Assembly: GCF_000725125.1 (NCBI RefSeq)
Contig: NZ_JFCB01000001.1
Location: 558,001 to 622,000, forward strand
Direction of reading: 5' to 3'
Length of the DNA: 64,000 nucleotides
From: Streptomyces toyocaensis
GTDB lineage: Bacteria; Actinomycetota; Actinomycetes; Streptomycetales; Streptomycetaceae
Every line of letters begins with the position of its first letter. Position 1 is the first letter of the stretch. Both the position numbers and the translations under genes were made by a program. The notes below the pieces were generated by a model that was not told the DNA's origin, searched no databases, and saw only the letters and a program-made list of their open reading frames with translations. Positions 39,614-47,668 of this stretch are shown here, in pieces.

Positions 39614-41878
39614 TCAGCGCACGGCCCGCCGCAGGTGCTCCGCCGTGAAGGAACCCTCGGCGACGAGCAACTCGGCCGGTGTTCCCTCGAACACCACCCG
39701 GCCACCGTCCCTCCCACCGCCCGGGCCGAGGTCGATCACCCAGTCGGCGCGTGCGACGACATCGAGGTTGTGCTCGACGACGACGACGGTGTTTCCCGCG
39801 TCGACCAGCCGGTCCAGGAGGCCGACGAGACCGTCCACGTCCGCCATGTGCAGCCCGGTCGTCGGCTCGTCGAGCACGTACACCACGCCCTCGCGGTGCA
39901 GCCGGGTGGCGAGCTTGATCCGCTGCCGCTCGCCGCCGGACAGGGTGGACAGCGGCTGGCCCAGCGTGAGGTAGGTGAGGCCGACGTCCCGCAGTGCGCG
40001 CAGCCGGCGCCGTACGCCCGTGTCGTGGAAGAAGCCCAGTGCCTCCTCGGCGGTCATCCCCAGCACGTCGGCGACGGAGCGGCCGCCCACGGTCAGCCGC
40101 AGCACCTCGTCCTTGAACCGCCGCCCCTCACAGGTGTGGCAGGCCGTCGTCACCGGGTCCATGAAGGCGAGGTCGGTGTGCAGGATTCCGCGGCCGCCGC
40201 AGGTCTCGCAGGCGCCGTCGGAGTTGAAGCTGAACAGCCCCGGTTCGGCACCCGTCTCCCGCGCGAAGATCTTCCGTACCGTGTCCATGATCCCGAGGTA
40301 CGTGGCCGGGGTGGACCGCGCGGAGATGCCGATCGAGGACTGGTCGACCACCACGGCGTCCCCGTGGGCGGCGGTGAACTCGGCGACCAGGGTGCTCTTG
40401 CCCGAGCCCGCCACCCCCGTCACCGCGGTGAGCACACCGGCCGGGAACCGCACGGTGACGTCGCGCAGATTGTGCCGGTCGGCCCCCTTCACCCACAGCT
40501 CGCCGGCCGCCTCCCGCACCGCGTCCTTGACCGCCGTACGCCGTCCCAGGCACCGCCCCGTCAGGGTGCCCGAGGCGGCCAGCTCCCGCGGCGTCCCCTC
40601 GAACACCACTCTGCCGCCCTCGGCGCCCGCCCCCGGCCCCATGTCGACGACGTGGTCGGCCAGTGCGATGACGTCCGGGTCGTGCTCCACGACCAGCACG
40701 GTGTTGCCCTTGTCGCGCAGTCGCAGCAGCAGTTCCCCGAGCCGGTGGACGTCGCGCGGATGCAGTCCGACGCTGGGCTCGTCGAAGATGTACGTCATCC
40801 CGGTCAGGCTGGACCCCAGGTGCCGGACCGTCTTCAGCCGCTGCCCCTCGCCGCCGGAGAGGGTGGACGTCTCCCGGTCGAGGCTCAGGTAACCGAGTCC
40901 GATCCTCTCGATCCGCTCGAGCGCGGCGACGGCGGCCCCGGCGACCGGCCCGGCCACCGGGTCGTCGATCTCCCGCAGCACGGCGACGAGATCGGTGACC
41001 TGCATCCCGGCACAGTCGGCGATGGACCGCCCGCCGATCCGGGAGGCCAGCGCCGCCTCGTTCAGCCTGGCCCCGCGGCAGGCGGGGCAGACGCCCTCGG
41101 CCAGGAACTCCCGCACCATGTCCCGGGTCTTCTGGCTCATCGCGGCCAGGTCCCGCTTGAGATAGAGCCGTTCGAAGCGGTCGGCGAGCCCTTCGTACTC
41201 CGTGGTCCAGGTGCCGCCCGTACCGTTCACGGTGACCTTGCTGCCGGGCCGCCCCCGCATCAGGAACCGCCGTTCCCCGGCGGTGAACTCCCGCACCGGC
41301 TTGTGCGGGTCCAAGTCGTCGCTGTTGGTGTAGGCCTGCCCCTGCCAGGTCCCCGCGGCGAACGGCGGGAAGCGGACCGCCCCCTCGGCCAGGGAGCGGT
41401 CCGCGTCGAGGATGCGGTCCCAGTCCGGACGCACGGTGCGGCCCAGGCCGTCGCACTCACGGCACATGCCCGACGGGTCGTTGAACGAATACGCCGTCGC
41501 CGGCCCGGCGCTCGGCGTGCCGTGCCGGGAGAACAGCACCCGCAGCACCGAGTAGACGTCCGTCATCGTGCCCACCGTCGACCGCGAGTGGCCGCCGATC
41601 GGCCGCTGGTCGACGACGATCGCGGGCGTCAGGTCCTCCAGGGCCTCCGCGTGCGGCCGCTCGTACTTGGGCAGCCGGTTGCGGACGAACCACGTGAACG
41701 TCTCGTTGAGCTGCCGCTGCGACTCGACCGCGATCGTGTCGAAGACGACCGACGACTTCCCCGACCCCGAAACACCGGTGAACACGGTCAGCCGGCCTTT
41801 CGGGATGCGGAGCGCGACGTCCTTGAGGTTGTTCTCCCCGGCTCCGGTGATGGTGATGTACTCGCTGGACTGGCTCAT
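39614..41878 (-). CDS. Short UvrA-like ABC ATPase (drug-resistance type)
   Basis: A 754-residue UvrA paralogue, against about 950 for true UvrA. It has two ATPase modules: Walker A GVSGSGKSS near residue 38 and GVAGSGKST near 490, signatures LSGGEGQRLK and LSGGERQRIK, and Walker B IFDEPSVGLH and VLDEPTTGLH. The zinc-finger cysteines are partly kept (CRECDGLG, CPACRGARL, CETCGGRG, CHTCEGRR). It lacks the UvrB-binding insert. DrrC-like members protect against DNA-binding drugs. It starts 10 bases after the ABC-F stop, so the two form an operon. TAGCGT 7 bases before the ATG could also give a leaderless transcript. Confidence 0.88.
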   Translation of the reverse strand: MSQSSEYITITGAGENNLKDVALRIPKGRLTVFTGVSGSGKSSVVFDTIAVESQRQLNETFTWFVRNRLPKYERPHAEALEDLTPAIVVDQRPIGGHSRSTVGTMTDVYSVLRVLFSRHGTPSAGPATAYSFNDPSGMCRECDGLGRTVRPDWDRILDADRSLAEGAVRFPPFAAGTWQGQAYTNSDDLDPHKPVREFTAGERRFLMRGRPGSKVTVNGTGGTWTTEYEGLADRFERLYLKRDLAAMSQKTRDMVREFLAEGVCPACRGARLNEAALASRIGGRSIADCAGMQVTDLVAVLREIDDPVAGPVAGAAVAALERIERIGLGYLSLDRETSTLSGGEGQRLKTVRHLGSSLTGMTYIFDEPSVGLHPRDVHRLGELLLRLRDKGNTVLVVEHDPDVIALADHVVDMGPGAGAEGGRVVFEGTPRELAASGTLTGRCLGRRTAVKDAVREAAGELWVKGADRHNLRDVTVRFPAGVLTAVTGVAGSGKSTLVAEFTAAHGDAVVVDQSSIGISARSTPATYLGIMDTVRKIFARETGAEPGLFSFNSDGACETCGGRGILHTDLAFMDPVTTACHTCEGRRFKDEVLRLTVGGRSVADVLGMTAEEALGFFHDTGVRRRLRALRDVGLTYLTLGQPLSTLSGGERQRIKLATRLHREGVVYVLDEPTTGLHMADVDGLVGLLDRLVDAGNTVVVVEHNLDVVARADWVIDLGPGGGRDGGRVVFEGTPAELLVAEGSFTAEHLRRAVR

Positions 41879-41888
41879 ACCGCAGACG

Positions 41889-43514
41889 CTAGGCGGAATA
41901 CCCGACAGCTTCTGTCGTGATTTCCCTCAGCCCTCCCTCCTCCATCAGCAGCCACCGGGTGATGCCGACGGACTCCAGGAACGGCAGGTCGTGACTGGCC
42001 ACGACCAGGGCTCCCTCGTACGACTCCAGCGCCGTCGTGAGCTGCCGGACGCTCGCCATGTCGAGGTTGTTGGTCGGCTCGTCCAGCATCAGCAGCTGCG
42101 GCGCGGGCTCCGCCAGCATCAGCGCGGCCAGCGCCGCACGGAACCGCTCGCCGCCGGAGAGCGTCGCCGCCTTCTGGTCGGCGCGCGCGCCCCGGAACAG
42201 GAAGCGGGCGAGACGGGCCCGGACCCGGTTGTTCGTGGCGCCCGGGGCGAACCGGGCCACGTTCTCGGCGACGGACAGCTCCGCGTCCAGGACGTCGAGC
42301 CGCTGCGGCAGGAACCGCAGGGGCACATGGGCCCTCGCCTCGCCGGAGACCGGCTCCAGGTCCCCGGCGATCGTGCGCAGCAGCGTCGTCTTGCCCGCGC
42401 CGTTGCGTCCGATCAGCGCCACCCGCTCCGGGCCCCGCAGGTCGAAGCCGCCCTTCACCCGGGCGCCGTACACCAGTTCCAGGTCCATGAGGGTGAGGAC
42501 CCCTCGGCCCGGCGGCACGGCCGTGTACGGCAGGTCGATACGGATCTCGTCGTCGTCCCGTACGGCCTCCACCGCGTCGTCGAGACGTTCCTTCGCCTCG
42601 GAGAGCTTCTCCTCGTGCATGACGCGGTGCTTGCCCGCGGACACCTGCGCCGCGCGCTTGCGCGCCCCCATGACGATCTTCGGCTCGCGCTTCTGCTCGA
42701 ACATCTTCTGCCCGTACCGCTTTCGGCGCGCCAACTTGACCTGGGCGTCGACCAGTTCTCGCTTCTGCTTGCGCAGGTCCGCCTCGGCGACGCGCACCAT
42801 GCGCTCGGCGGCCTCCTGTTCGACGGCCAGGGCCTCCTCGTACGCCGAGTAGTTGCCGCCGTACCAGGTGACCTCCCCGGAGCGCAGATCCGCGATCTGG
42901 TCGACCAGCTCCAGCAGCTCACGGTCGTGGCTCACCACGATCATGACGCCCGGCCAGCCGGCGACGGCCGCGTACAGCCGCCTGCGGGCGTACAGGTCGA
43001 GGTTGTTGGTGGGCTCGTCGAGCAACAGGACGTCGGGGCGCCGCAGCAGCAGCGCCGCGAGCCGCAGCAGCACCGACTCGCCGCCCGACACCTCGCCGAC
43101 GGTGCGGTCGAGGCCGATGTGGCCGAGGCCGAGTTCGCCGAGCGTGGCGACGGCGCGTTCCTCGACGTCCCAGTCGTCGCCGACGGTCTCGAAGTGCTCC
43201 TCGGCGACGTCGCCCGCCTCGATGGCGTGCAGCGCGGCCCGCCGAGCGGCGATGCCGAGGGCCTCGTCGACCCTCAGCGCGGTGTCGAGCGTCACGTTCT
43301 GCGGCAGGTAACCCACCTCGCCGGCGACGCGGACGGTGCCGTCGGCCGGGGTGAGCTCACCGGCGATCAGCTTCAGCAGGGTCGACTTGCCCGAACCGTT
43401 GACGCCGACGAGCCCGGTGCGGCCGGGGCCGAAGGAGACGTCGAGGCCCTCGAAGACGGCGGTGCCGTCGGGCCAGCCGAAGGCGAGGGACGTACAGGTG
43501 AGGGAAGGTGACAT
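41889..43514 (-). CDS. ABC-F protein, candidate antibiotic-resistance/translation factor
   Basis: A 541-residue ABC-F protein: two ATPase modules with no membrane part. Walker A sites are GVNGSGKST (near 39) and GRNGAGKTT (near 355), signatures VSGGES and LSGGERFRAALAAL, Walker B LLLDEPTNNLDL and LMLDEPTNNLDM. Between them lies a basic coiled linker (about 235-310, KRELVDAQVKLARRKRYGQ) that enters the ribosome's exit-site region in this family and can dislodge antibiotics or rescue stalled ribosomes. CGGAGG precedes the ATG. A short leader ORF with paired repeats lies upstream, as in drug-induced ABC-F genes. The UvrA-like gene follows. Confidence 0.88.
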   Translation of the reverse strand: MSPSLTCTSLAFGWPDGTAVFEGLDVSFGPGRTGLVGVNGSGKSTLLKLIAGELTPADGTVRVAGEVGYLPQNVTLDTALRVDEALGIAARRAALHAIEAGDVAEEHFETVGDDWDVEERAVATLGELGLGHIGLDRTVGEVSGGESVLLRLAALLLRRPDVLLLDEPTNNLDLYARRRLYAAVAGWPGVMIVVSHDRELLELVDQIADLRSGEVTWYGGNYSAYEEALAVEQEAAERMVRVAEADLRKQKRELVDAQVKLARRKRYGQKMFEQKREPKIVMGARKRAAQVSAGKHRVMHEEKLSEAKERLDDAVEAVRDDDEIRIDLPYTAVPPGRGVLTLMDLELVYGARVKGGFDLRGPERVALIGRNGAGKTTLLRTIAGDLEPVSGEARAHVPLRFLPQRLDVLDAELSVAENVARFAPGATNNRVRARLARFLFRGARADQKAATLSGGERFRAALAALMLAEPAPQLLMLDEPTNNLDMASVRQLTTALESYEGALVVASHDLPFLESVGITRWLLMEEGGLREITTEAVGYSA

Positions 43515-43541
43515 GCGGGCCTCCGCGGTTGCTCGGGGCGA

Positions 43542-43637
43542 TCAGGGGCAAACGCGTATCGAGACACCGCGGGACGACGACCGGCAGCCGGTCACCGCGG
43601 GACGACGACCGGCAGCCGGAGGGGAAACCGTGGGCAT
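43542..43637 (-). CDS. Candidate 31-residue leader peptide of the ABC-F gene
   Basis: A small frame from an ATG at 43637 to a TGA at 43544-43542, ending 27 bases before the ABC-F start. GGAGCAGGG precedes it by 8 bases. It would encode MPTVSPPAAGRRPAVTGC and a further Ser/Arg-rich tail. The two 26-bp repeats lie inside it. Leader ORFs that sense stalled ribosomes control several ABC-F resistance genes; this one is inferred from position and not recognised by sequence. Confidence 0.45.
   Translation of the reverse strand: MPTVSPPAAGRRPAVTGCRSSSRGVSIRVCP
43566..43619. repeat. Two identical 26-bp direct repeats in the ABC-F leader
   Basis: Copies at 43566-43591 and 43594-43619 are identical and only 2 bases apart. 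Because of the even spacing of 28 the leader frame reads the two copies in different phases. They could let the leader RNA fold in alternative ways. The rest of 43515-43857 has a small inverted repeat CACACC/GGTGTG (43702-43718) and nothing else clear. Confidence 0.85.
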
Positions 43638-43857
43638 GAGAAGAGCCCTGCTCCGAAGGGACCGCAAGGACGGCTCGAACGCCGAGGTCGCACGCGACGT
43701 ACACACCCGACAGGTGTGACGCGGTGTCTCAGAACCTCAGACGAGCAACGTCCTTCTCCATTCGACGGCAACAGGACCGCTGTACAACGTAGGAGAGCCC
43801 GGACCGGCTGTCAACGCCTTTCACCGACCACGACCTCACCGCCCCCGAGGAGGCCCC

Positions 43858-44502
43858 GTGCCCAGCGGCCCGCTCTCACTGCCGGCCCGTCTCTGCCTGC
43901 TGGCCTGGGACACCGACCCCGCCCGGCTGTCACCCCTGGTGCGGGCAGGTGCCCTCGCCGAGCTGGCCCGGCGCGGGCTGCTGACCGATGACGACGGCAT
44001 CGCCACACCGGTCGACCTGGACTCCCGCACGGGTGACGCGGTCCTCGACGGACTTCTGGAGCTGGCCCGCGAGTCCTTCCCGCACCGCTGGCGCACCTGG
44101 GTGACGCTGCACGCGCGGCTCACCCTCGACGCGGTCCGGGAGCAGTTGGTGGCCGAAGGCCTGCTGCGTGCCGAGAAGCACCGGGTCCTCGGGGTGTTCC
44201 CGTCCGTGGACCACGTCCTCGCGGACACCGCCCGCGCGGACGCCCTGCGCCGGGAGGCCCACCGGGTCCTGGCCGGGGCCGTACCGGTCGGGAGCGTCCC
44301 CGAGCCGACGCTCACCGCCCTGGCCCTCGCGTCCGCGGCCGGTCTGCCGCCCGCCCCGGACGGTTCCTCCTACGACCGGCGCGGTGAAGCCCTGACCCAC
44401 CGCGCCGGATCGTCGGCACCCGCGTTCGCCGCCGTCCTGCGCGAGCTGCGCGCGGGGCTGACGACCGCCGCGCCGATGCCCTCGTTCACCCGGGGCCGCT
44501 GA
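43858..44502 (+). CDS. GPP34 (Golgi phosphoprotein 3-like) family protein
   Basis: A 214-residue protein of the GPP34 family, whose eukaryotic members bind phosphatidylinositol-4-phosphate at the Golgi. Bacterial relatives are common in actinobacteria and have no settled role. Visible marks are LPARLCLLAWD near residue 7, LVRAGALAELARRGLL near 27, and LTLDAVREQLVAEGLLRAEKHRVLGVFPSVDH near 85, followed by a helical C-terminal half. The GTG at 43858 follows GAGGAGG. It is divergent from the ABC-F gene across 343 bases. Probably a peripheral membrane protein. Confidence 0.85.
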   Translation: MPSGPLSLPARLCLLAWDTDPARLSPLVRAGALAELARRGLLTDDDGIATPVDLDSRTGDAVLDGLLELARESFPHRWRTWVTLHARLTLDAVREQLVAEGLLRAEKHRVLGVFPSVDHVLADTARADALRREAHRVLAGAVPVGSVPEPTLTALALASAAGLPPAPDGSSYDRRGEALTHRAGSSAPAFAAVLRELRAGLTTAAPMPSFTRGR

Positions 44503-44615
44503 ACGCTCGGCGGAGCCGGCGGCTGCCGCGCCCGGCTCGCGCGCTTCTCCGCCGGGTACGCCCCTGTCGGATTCTCGCCGGACACGACGCCTGCCGCGCT
44601 GGTTGAGTGGCCGGC

Positions 44616-45896
44616 ATGACGAACCCCGCCACCGAGCTCCGTGACCGCGCCCTCGCCTTTCGCTCCCTGCACGTCCCGGGGCGTCCGCTGATCCTGCCCA
44701 ACGCCTGGGACCTCGCCAGTGCCCGTCTGGTGGAGGACGCGGGCGCCGGTGCCGTGGCGACCACGAGCGCCGGGGTCGCCTGGGCCCTCGGCGCGGCGGA
44801 CGGGGACCGGCTGGACCGCGGGCGGGCCCTGCGCGCCGTGGCGGAGATCGCCGCGGCCGTCCGTGTGCCCGTCACCGCCGACATCGAGAGCGGCTACGCG
44901 GAGGATCCGGCGGGAGTCGGCGCCACCGTGCGCGCCGTGCTCGCGGCGGGCGCGGTCGGGGTGAACATCGAGGACGCCCTGCACGGCAGCGGCAGGGGCC
45001 CGTTGCGCCCGGCCGGTGAGCAGGCCGAGCGGATCGCCGCCGCCCGCGCGGCCGCGGACGCGGCCGGCGTGCCGCTCTTCGTCAACGCCCGCGTCGACAC
45101 CTTCCTGAGCGGCACCGGGGCAGTGGACGACACCCTGGAGCGCGCCGCCGCCTACCTCGCCGCGGGCGCCGACGGGATCTTCGTCCCCGGTACCGTCGAC
45201 CCGGGGACCGTGAGGGAGCTCGCCGAGCGGATCGACGCCCCGTTGAACGTCATGGCCGGTCCCGGCGCCCCGCCGGCCGGTGAACTGGCCGCCCTGGGAG
45301 TGGCCCGCGTGAGCGTCGGATCCGGCATCGCCCAGGCCGCGCACGCCCTGGTCCGCCGCGCCGCGCGGGAGCTGCTCGACGACGGGACGTACCACGCGCA
45401 AGCCGACGGCCTGGCGTTCGAAGTCCTCAACACCCTGATGGCCGCAGGTCGTTGGCCCAACCCGTCAGGCGTCGCGCATCAGCTCCGCGAGGTCGTGGTC
45501 CAGGTCGAGTTGGAGGTGCTCAAGACCGGCCGGCACCAGTTCGCTCGTGGCGTCGAGAAACCGGCGCACCTCGCCCGAGCGGACGTGCACGACGGCGGTC
45601 CCCTCGGGGGCGTGGAACTCCAGCACGGTGCGGTCGTAGCCGTACGGGCGCACCCGCACGTCGCCGTGGCCCTCGGGTCCCCGCAGCCCCGCGGCCAGCA
45701 GTTCGCGGGCGAACGTCCAGCAGACCTCGACGCCCTCCAGGGTGGCCGGCGCGGGAAAGGTCATACGGACGGCGAACGGGTCGTCGCGGTCGTAGTGCAG
45801 CGTGGCGGGAATGTTCGGCATCCGCGGCGCGGCGGCGACCAGACGGGCCTCTACGGGCTGTTCGATGACGGTGGACAACGCCTTGCTCCCTCGTGA
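44616..45896 (+). CDS. Isocitrate lyase/PEP mutase family protein with read-through C-terminus
   Basis: The first 280 residues form a typical member of this family of C-C and C-P bond-cleaving enzymes: LPNAWDLASARLVEDAGAGAVATTSAG, the metal-binding VTADIESGYAEDP, GVNIEDALHG and PLFVNARVDTFL. Relatives end near LNTLMAAGRW, but here the frame has no stop and runs on to 45896, total 426 residues. The extra 145 residues are antisense to the whole ssgD gene and look like shadow coding. A lost stop or a small frameshift near 45450 is likely. An extra start exists at 44607. No close ribosome site is seen. Confidence 0.75.
   Translation: MTNPATELRDRALAFRSLHVPGRPLILPNAWDLASARLVEDAGAGAVATTSAGVAWALGAADGDRLDRGRALRAVAEIAAAVRVPVTADIESGYAEDPAGVGATVRAVLAAGAVGVNIEDALHGSGRGPLRPAGEQAERIAAARAAADAAGVPLFVNARVDTFLSGTGAVDDTLERAAAYLAAGADGIFVPGTVDPGTVRELAERIDAPLNVMAGPGAPPAGELAALGVARVSVGSGIAQAAHALVRRAARELLDDGTYHAQADGLAFEVLNTLMAAGRWPNPSGVAHQLREVVVQVELEVLKTGRHQFARGVEKPAHLARADVHDGGPLGGVELQHGAVVAVRAHPHVAVALGSPQPRGQQFAGERPADLDALQGGRRGKGHTDGERVVAVVVQRGGNVRHPRRGGDQTGLYGLFDDGGQRLAPS
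45465..45878 (-). CDS. ssgD: SsgD, SsgA-like sporulation/cell-wall protein
   Basis: A 137-residue SsgA-like protein (SALP). These actinomycete proteins guide peptidoglycan machinery in septation and sporulation; SsgD is associated with lateral wall integrity in S. coelicolor. Family marks are LHYDRDDPFAVRMTFP near residue 28, VEVCWTFARELLAAGL near 50, GDVRVRPYG near 70 and LQLDLDHDLAEL at the end. The unusual TTG start at 45878 is backed by GAGGGAG 8 bases upstream. The match to SsgD is from memory of its sequence and locus. The neighbouring PEP-mutase-family frame covers the gene on the other strand. Confidence 0.9.
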   Translation of the reverse strand: MSTVIEQPVEARLVAAAPRMPNIPATLHYDRDDPFAVRMTFPAPATLEGVEVCWTFARELLAAGLRGPEGHGDVRVRPYGYDRTVLEFHAPEGTAVVHVRSGEVRRFLDATSELVPAGLEHLQLDLDHDLAELMRDA

Positions 45897-46061
45897 CGGC
45901 TGGACGGGCTTCCGGGCGGATCGGGTCGGCTACTCGAGGAGACGACGGAATCAGCCAATCCGTGCACACGAAGAGCGAGTGACCTCTGTCACCGCCTTCA
46001 TGCACCCGAGTGACACGGCTCTCCCGCGCCTCCTTGCGGGCCCCCGCCTCGCCAACGCCCT

Positions 46062-46091
46062 CTGGACGGCGCCCGGACGGTGGACTAGCTT
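46062..46091 (+). promoter_or_regulatory. Candidate promoter for a leaderless mRNA
   Basis: CTGGAC (46062-46067) and TAGCTT (46086-46091), spacer 18. The -10 box ends 8 bases before the ATG at 46100 and there is no ribosome site, so the transcript probably begins at or next to the start codon. Confidence 0.45.
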
Positions 46092-46099
46092 CGCCCGCC

Positions 46100-47206
46100 A
46101 TGAGGCGCTCGGGGAACACGAGACGGACGAGACGAACCCACCGCCGGGTGACCGCGGCCGCCGCGTGCGCGGCGGCCCTGGCCGCTCTGACGGCCGTACC
46201 GGCCCAGGCGCACGGACCGGACGGGCGGACGGCGCCGCACTGGTCGGTCAAGGACACCGGCACTCCGGAGGTCAGGTTCCGCGGCCTGTCCGCCGTCAGC
46301 CGCGGCACCGCCTGGGTGGCCGGGAGCCACGGCACCGTCCTGCGCACCACCGACGGCGGCGGGAGCTGGCGGAACGTCTCCCCGCCGGGCTCGGGGGAGT
46401 TGCAGTTCCGGGACATCGAGGCGTTCGACGCGCGGCGGGCCGTGGTGCTGGCCATCGGCGAGGGCGAGGCGTCCCGGGTGTACCGCACCGATGACGGCGG
46501 GGCGACCTGGACGGAGTCCTTCCGCAACACCGACGCCCGGGCCTTCTACGACTGCCTCACCTTCTTCGACCACCGCCACGGCCTCGCGATGAGCGACCCG
46601 GTGGACGGCAGGTTCCGCATCCTGTCGACCCGGGACGGCGGCCGCAGCTGGAGAGTGCTGCCCGACGGGGGGATGCCCCCGGCGCTGGAGGGCGAGGCCG
46701 GTTTCGCGGCGAGCGGCCAGTGCCTGGTGTCCTCGGGACCGAAGGACGTCTGGCTGGCCACCGGGGGAGCCGCACGGGCACGCGTGCTGCACTCCGCCGA
46801 CCGGGGCCGCACCTGGACGGTCACCGACAGCCCGATCCCGGGCGGCGACCCGGCGCGCGGTGTCTTCGCCCTCGCTTTCCGCGACCGCGCCCACGGCCTC
46901 GCCGTCGGCGGCGACTTCCGTCCCGGCGAGGCCTCGCCGGACGCGGCCGCCCGCAGCGCCGACGGCGGCCGCACCTGGCGCCCGGCCGGCGCGCCGCCCT
47001 CTTCCTACCGCTCCGGTGTCGCCTGGCTCCCGCACAGCAGCACCGCGGCCCTCGCGGTGGGTCCCACCGGCACCGACCTGACGACCGACGCCGGCCGCAC
47101 CTGGCGGACCGTCGACACCGGGTCGTACGACACGGTCGACTGCACGCCCGACCACGGCTGCTGGGCGGCGGGGGAGAAGGGACGGGTTGCCCGCCTGGAG
47201 CACTGA
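46100..47206 (+). CDS. Secreted BNR/photosystem-II-stability-like beta-propeller
   Basis: A 368-residue exported protein. A strongly basic N-terminus and hydrophobic core end in PAQAHG, a signal-peptidase site near residue 38. The mature part has repeated Asp-box/BNR motifs: RTTDGGGSWRNV, RTDDGGATWTE, STRDGGRSWRVL, HSADRGRTWTV, RSADGGRTWRP and TTDAGRTWRTV, about one per blade of a propeller like that of HCF136/Ycf48 or sialidases. Conserved sialidase catalytic residues are not obvious. It is often annotated as oxidoreductase, without evidence. A binding or scaffold role outside the cell is more likely. Confidence 0.82.
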   Translation: MRRSGNTRRTRRTHRRVTAAAACAAALAALTAVPAQAHGPDGRTAPHWSVKDTGTPEVRFRGLSAVSRGTAWVAGSHGTVLRTTDGGGSWRNVSPPGSGELQFRDIEAFDARRAVVLAIGEGEASRVYRTDDGGATWTESFRNTDARAFYDCLTFFDHRHGLAMSDPVDGRFRILSTRDGGRSWRVLPDGGMPPALEGEAGFAASGQCLVSSGPKDVWLATGGAARARVLHSADRGRTWTVTDSPIPGGDPARGVFALAFRDRAHGLAVGGDFRPGEASPDAAARSADGGRTWRPAGAPPSSYRSGVAWLPHSSTAALAVGPTGTDLTTDAGRTWRTVDTGSYDTVDCTPDHGCWAAGEKGRVARLEH

Positions 47207-47277
47207 CGCGTGCGGCCTGACCTGATCGCTGCCAACGTGGGTACCCGTTCGCTGTACACGAGAGGAAGTGAGCGGAC

Positions 47278-47601
47278 ATGCCACGCGGTTCCAGCCCGAA
47301 GCGGGAGCGTCAGTACGAGCACATCAAGGAGAGCGCGGAGGACCGGGGTGAGAGCACCGGGCGCGCCAAGGAGATCGCCGCCCGGACGGTGAACAAGGAG
47401 CGTGCCCGGTCCGGCGAGTCCAGGACGGCCAGCCGCACCTCCACACAGGACATGTCGTCCGGCAGGCGCGGCGGCCAGCGGTCCGGCAAGGGCTCCCAGG
47501 GCCCCACCAGGGACCAGCTGTACGAAGAGGCCAAGAAGCGGGGCGTCGAAGGCCGTTCGAACATGAACAAGAGCCAGCTCCAGCGGGCGCTCGGCAAGTG
47601 A
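47278..47601 (+). CDS. Small basic 'plasmid stabilisation' / Rho_N-like protein
   Basis: A 107-residue basic protein. The first half has a ChaB/plasmid-stabilisation-like region (RQYEHIKESAEDRGESTGRA, then KEIAARTVNKERA). A Ser/Gly/Arg-rich linker follows, then a helix-extended-loop-helix motif at the end (TRDQLYEEAKKRGVEGRSNMNKSQLQRAL) like the Rho N-terminal or SAP fold, which binds nucleic acid. GAGGAAG is upstream of the ATG. Such proteins are common on Streptomyces chromosomes, often with stress genes, and the plasmid name is historical. Likely a DNA- or RNA-binding stress protein. Confidence 0.8.
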   Translation: MPRGSSPKRERQYEHIKESAEDRGESTGRAKEIAARTVNKERARSGESRTASRTSTQDMSSGRRGGQRSGKGSQGPTRDQLYEEAKKRGVEGRSNMNKSQLQRALGK

Positions 47602-47668
47602 GCCGCCTCCGCGCGGACGGGGACTCCCGCCGCGCGGAGAGCACCCGCCCCGTAGGCTCAGGGGCACG

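Noticed and set aside
39605..41920. 771-codon open frame on the plus strand
   Set aside because: It is antisense to the UvrA-like gene, which carries two full ATPase modules.
43636..43719. 27-codon plus-strand frame starting ATGAGAAGAGCC
   Set aside because: The ribosome site is 12 bases away and the gene ends 138 bases before GPP34; composition is ordinary. The minus-strand leader fits better.
45897..46099. Possible short gene between ssgD and the beta-propeller gene
   Set aside because: No frame has both a ribosome site and protein-like sequence; it is a shared promoter region.
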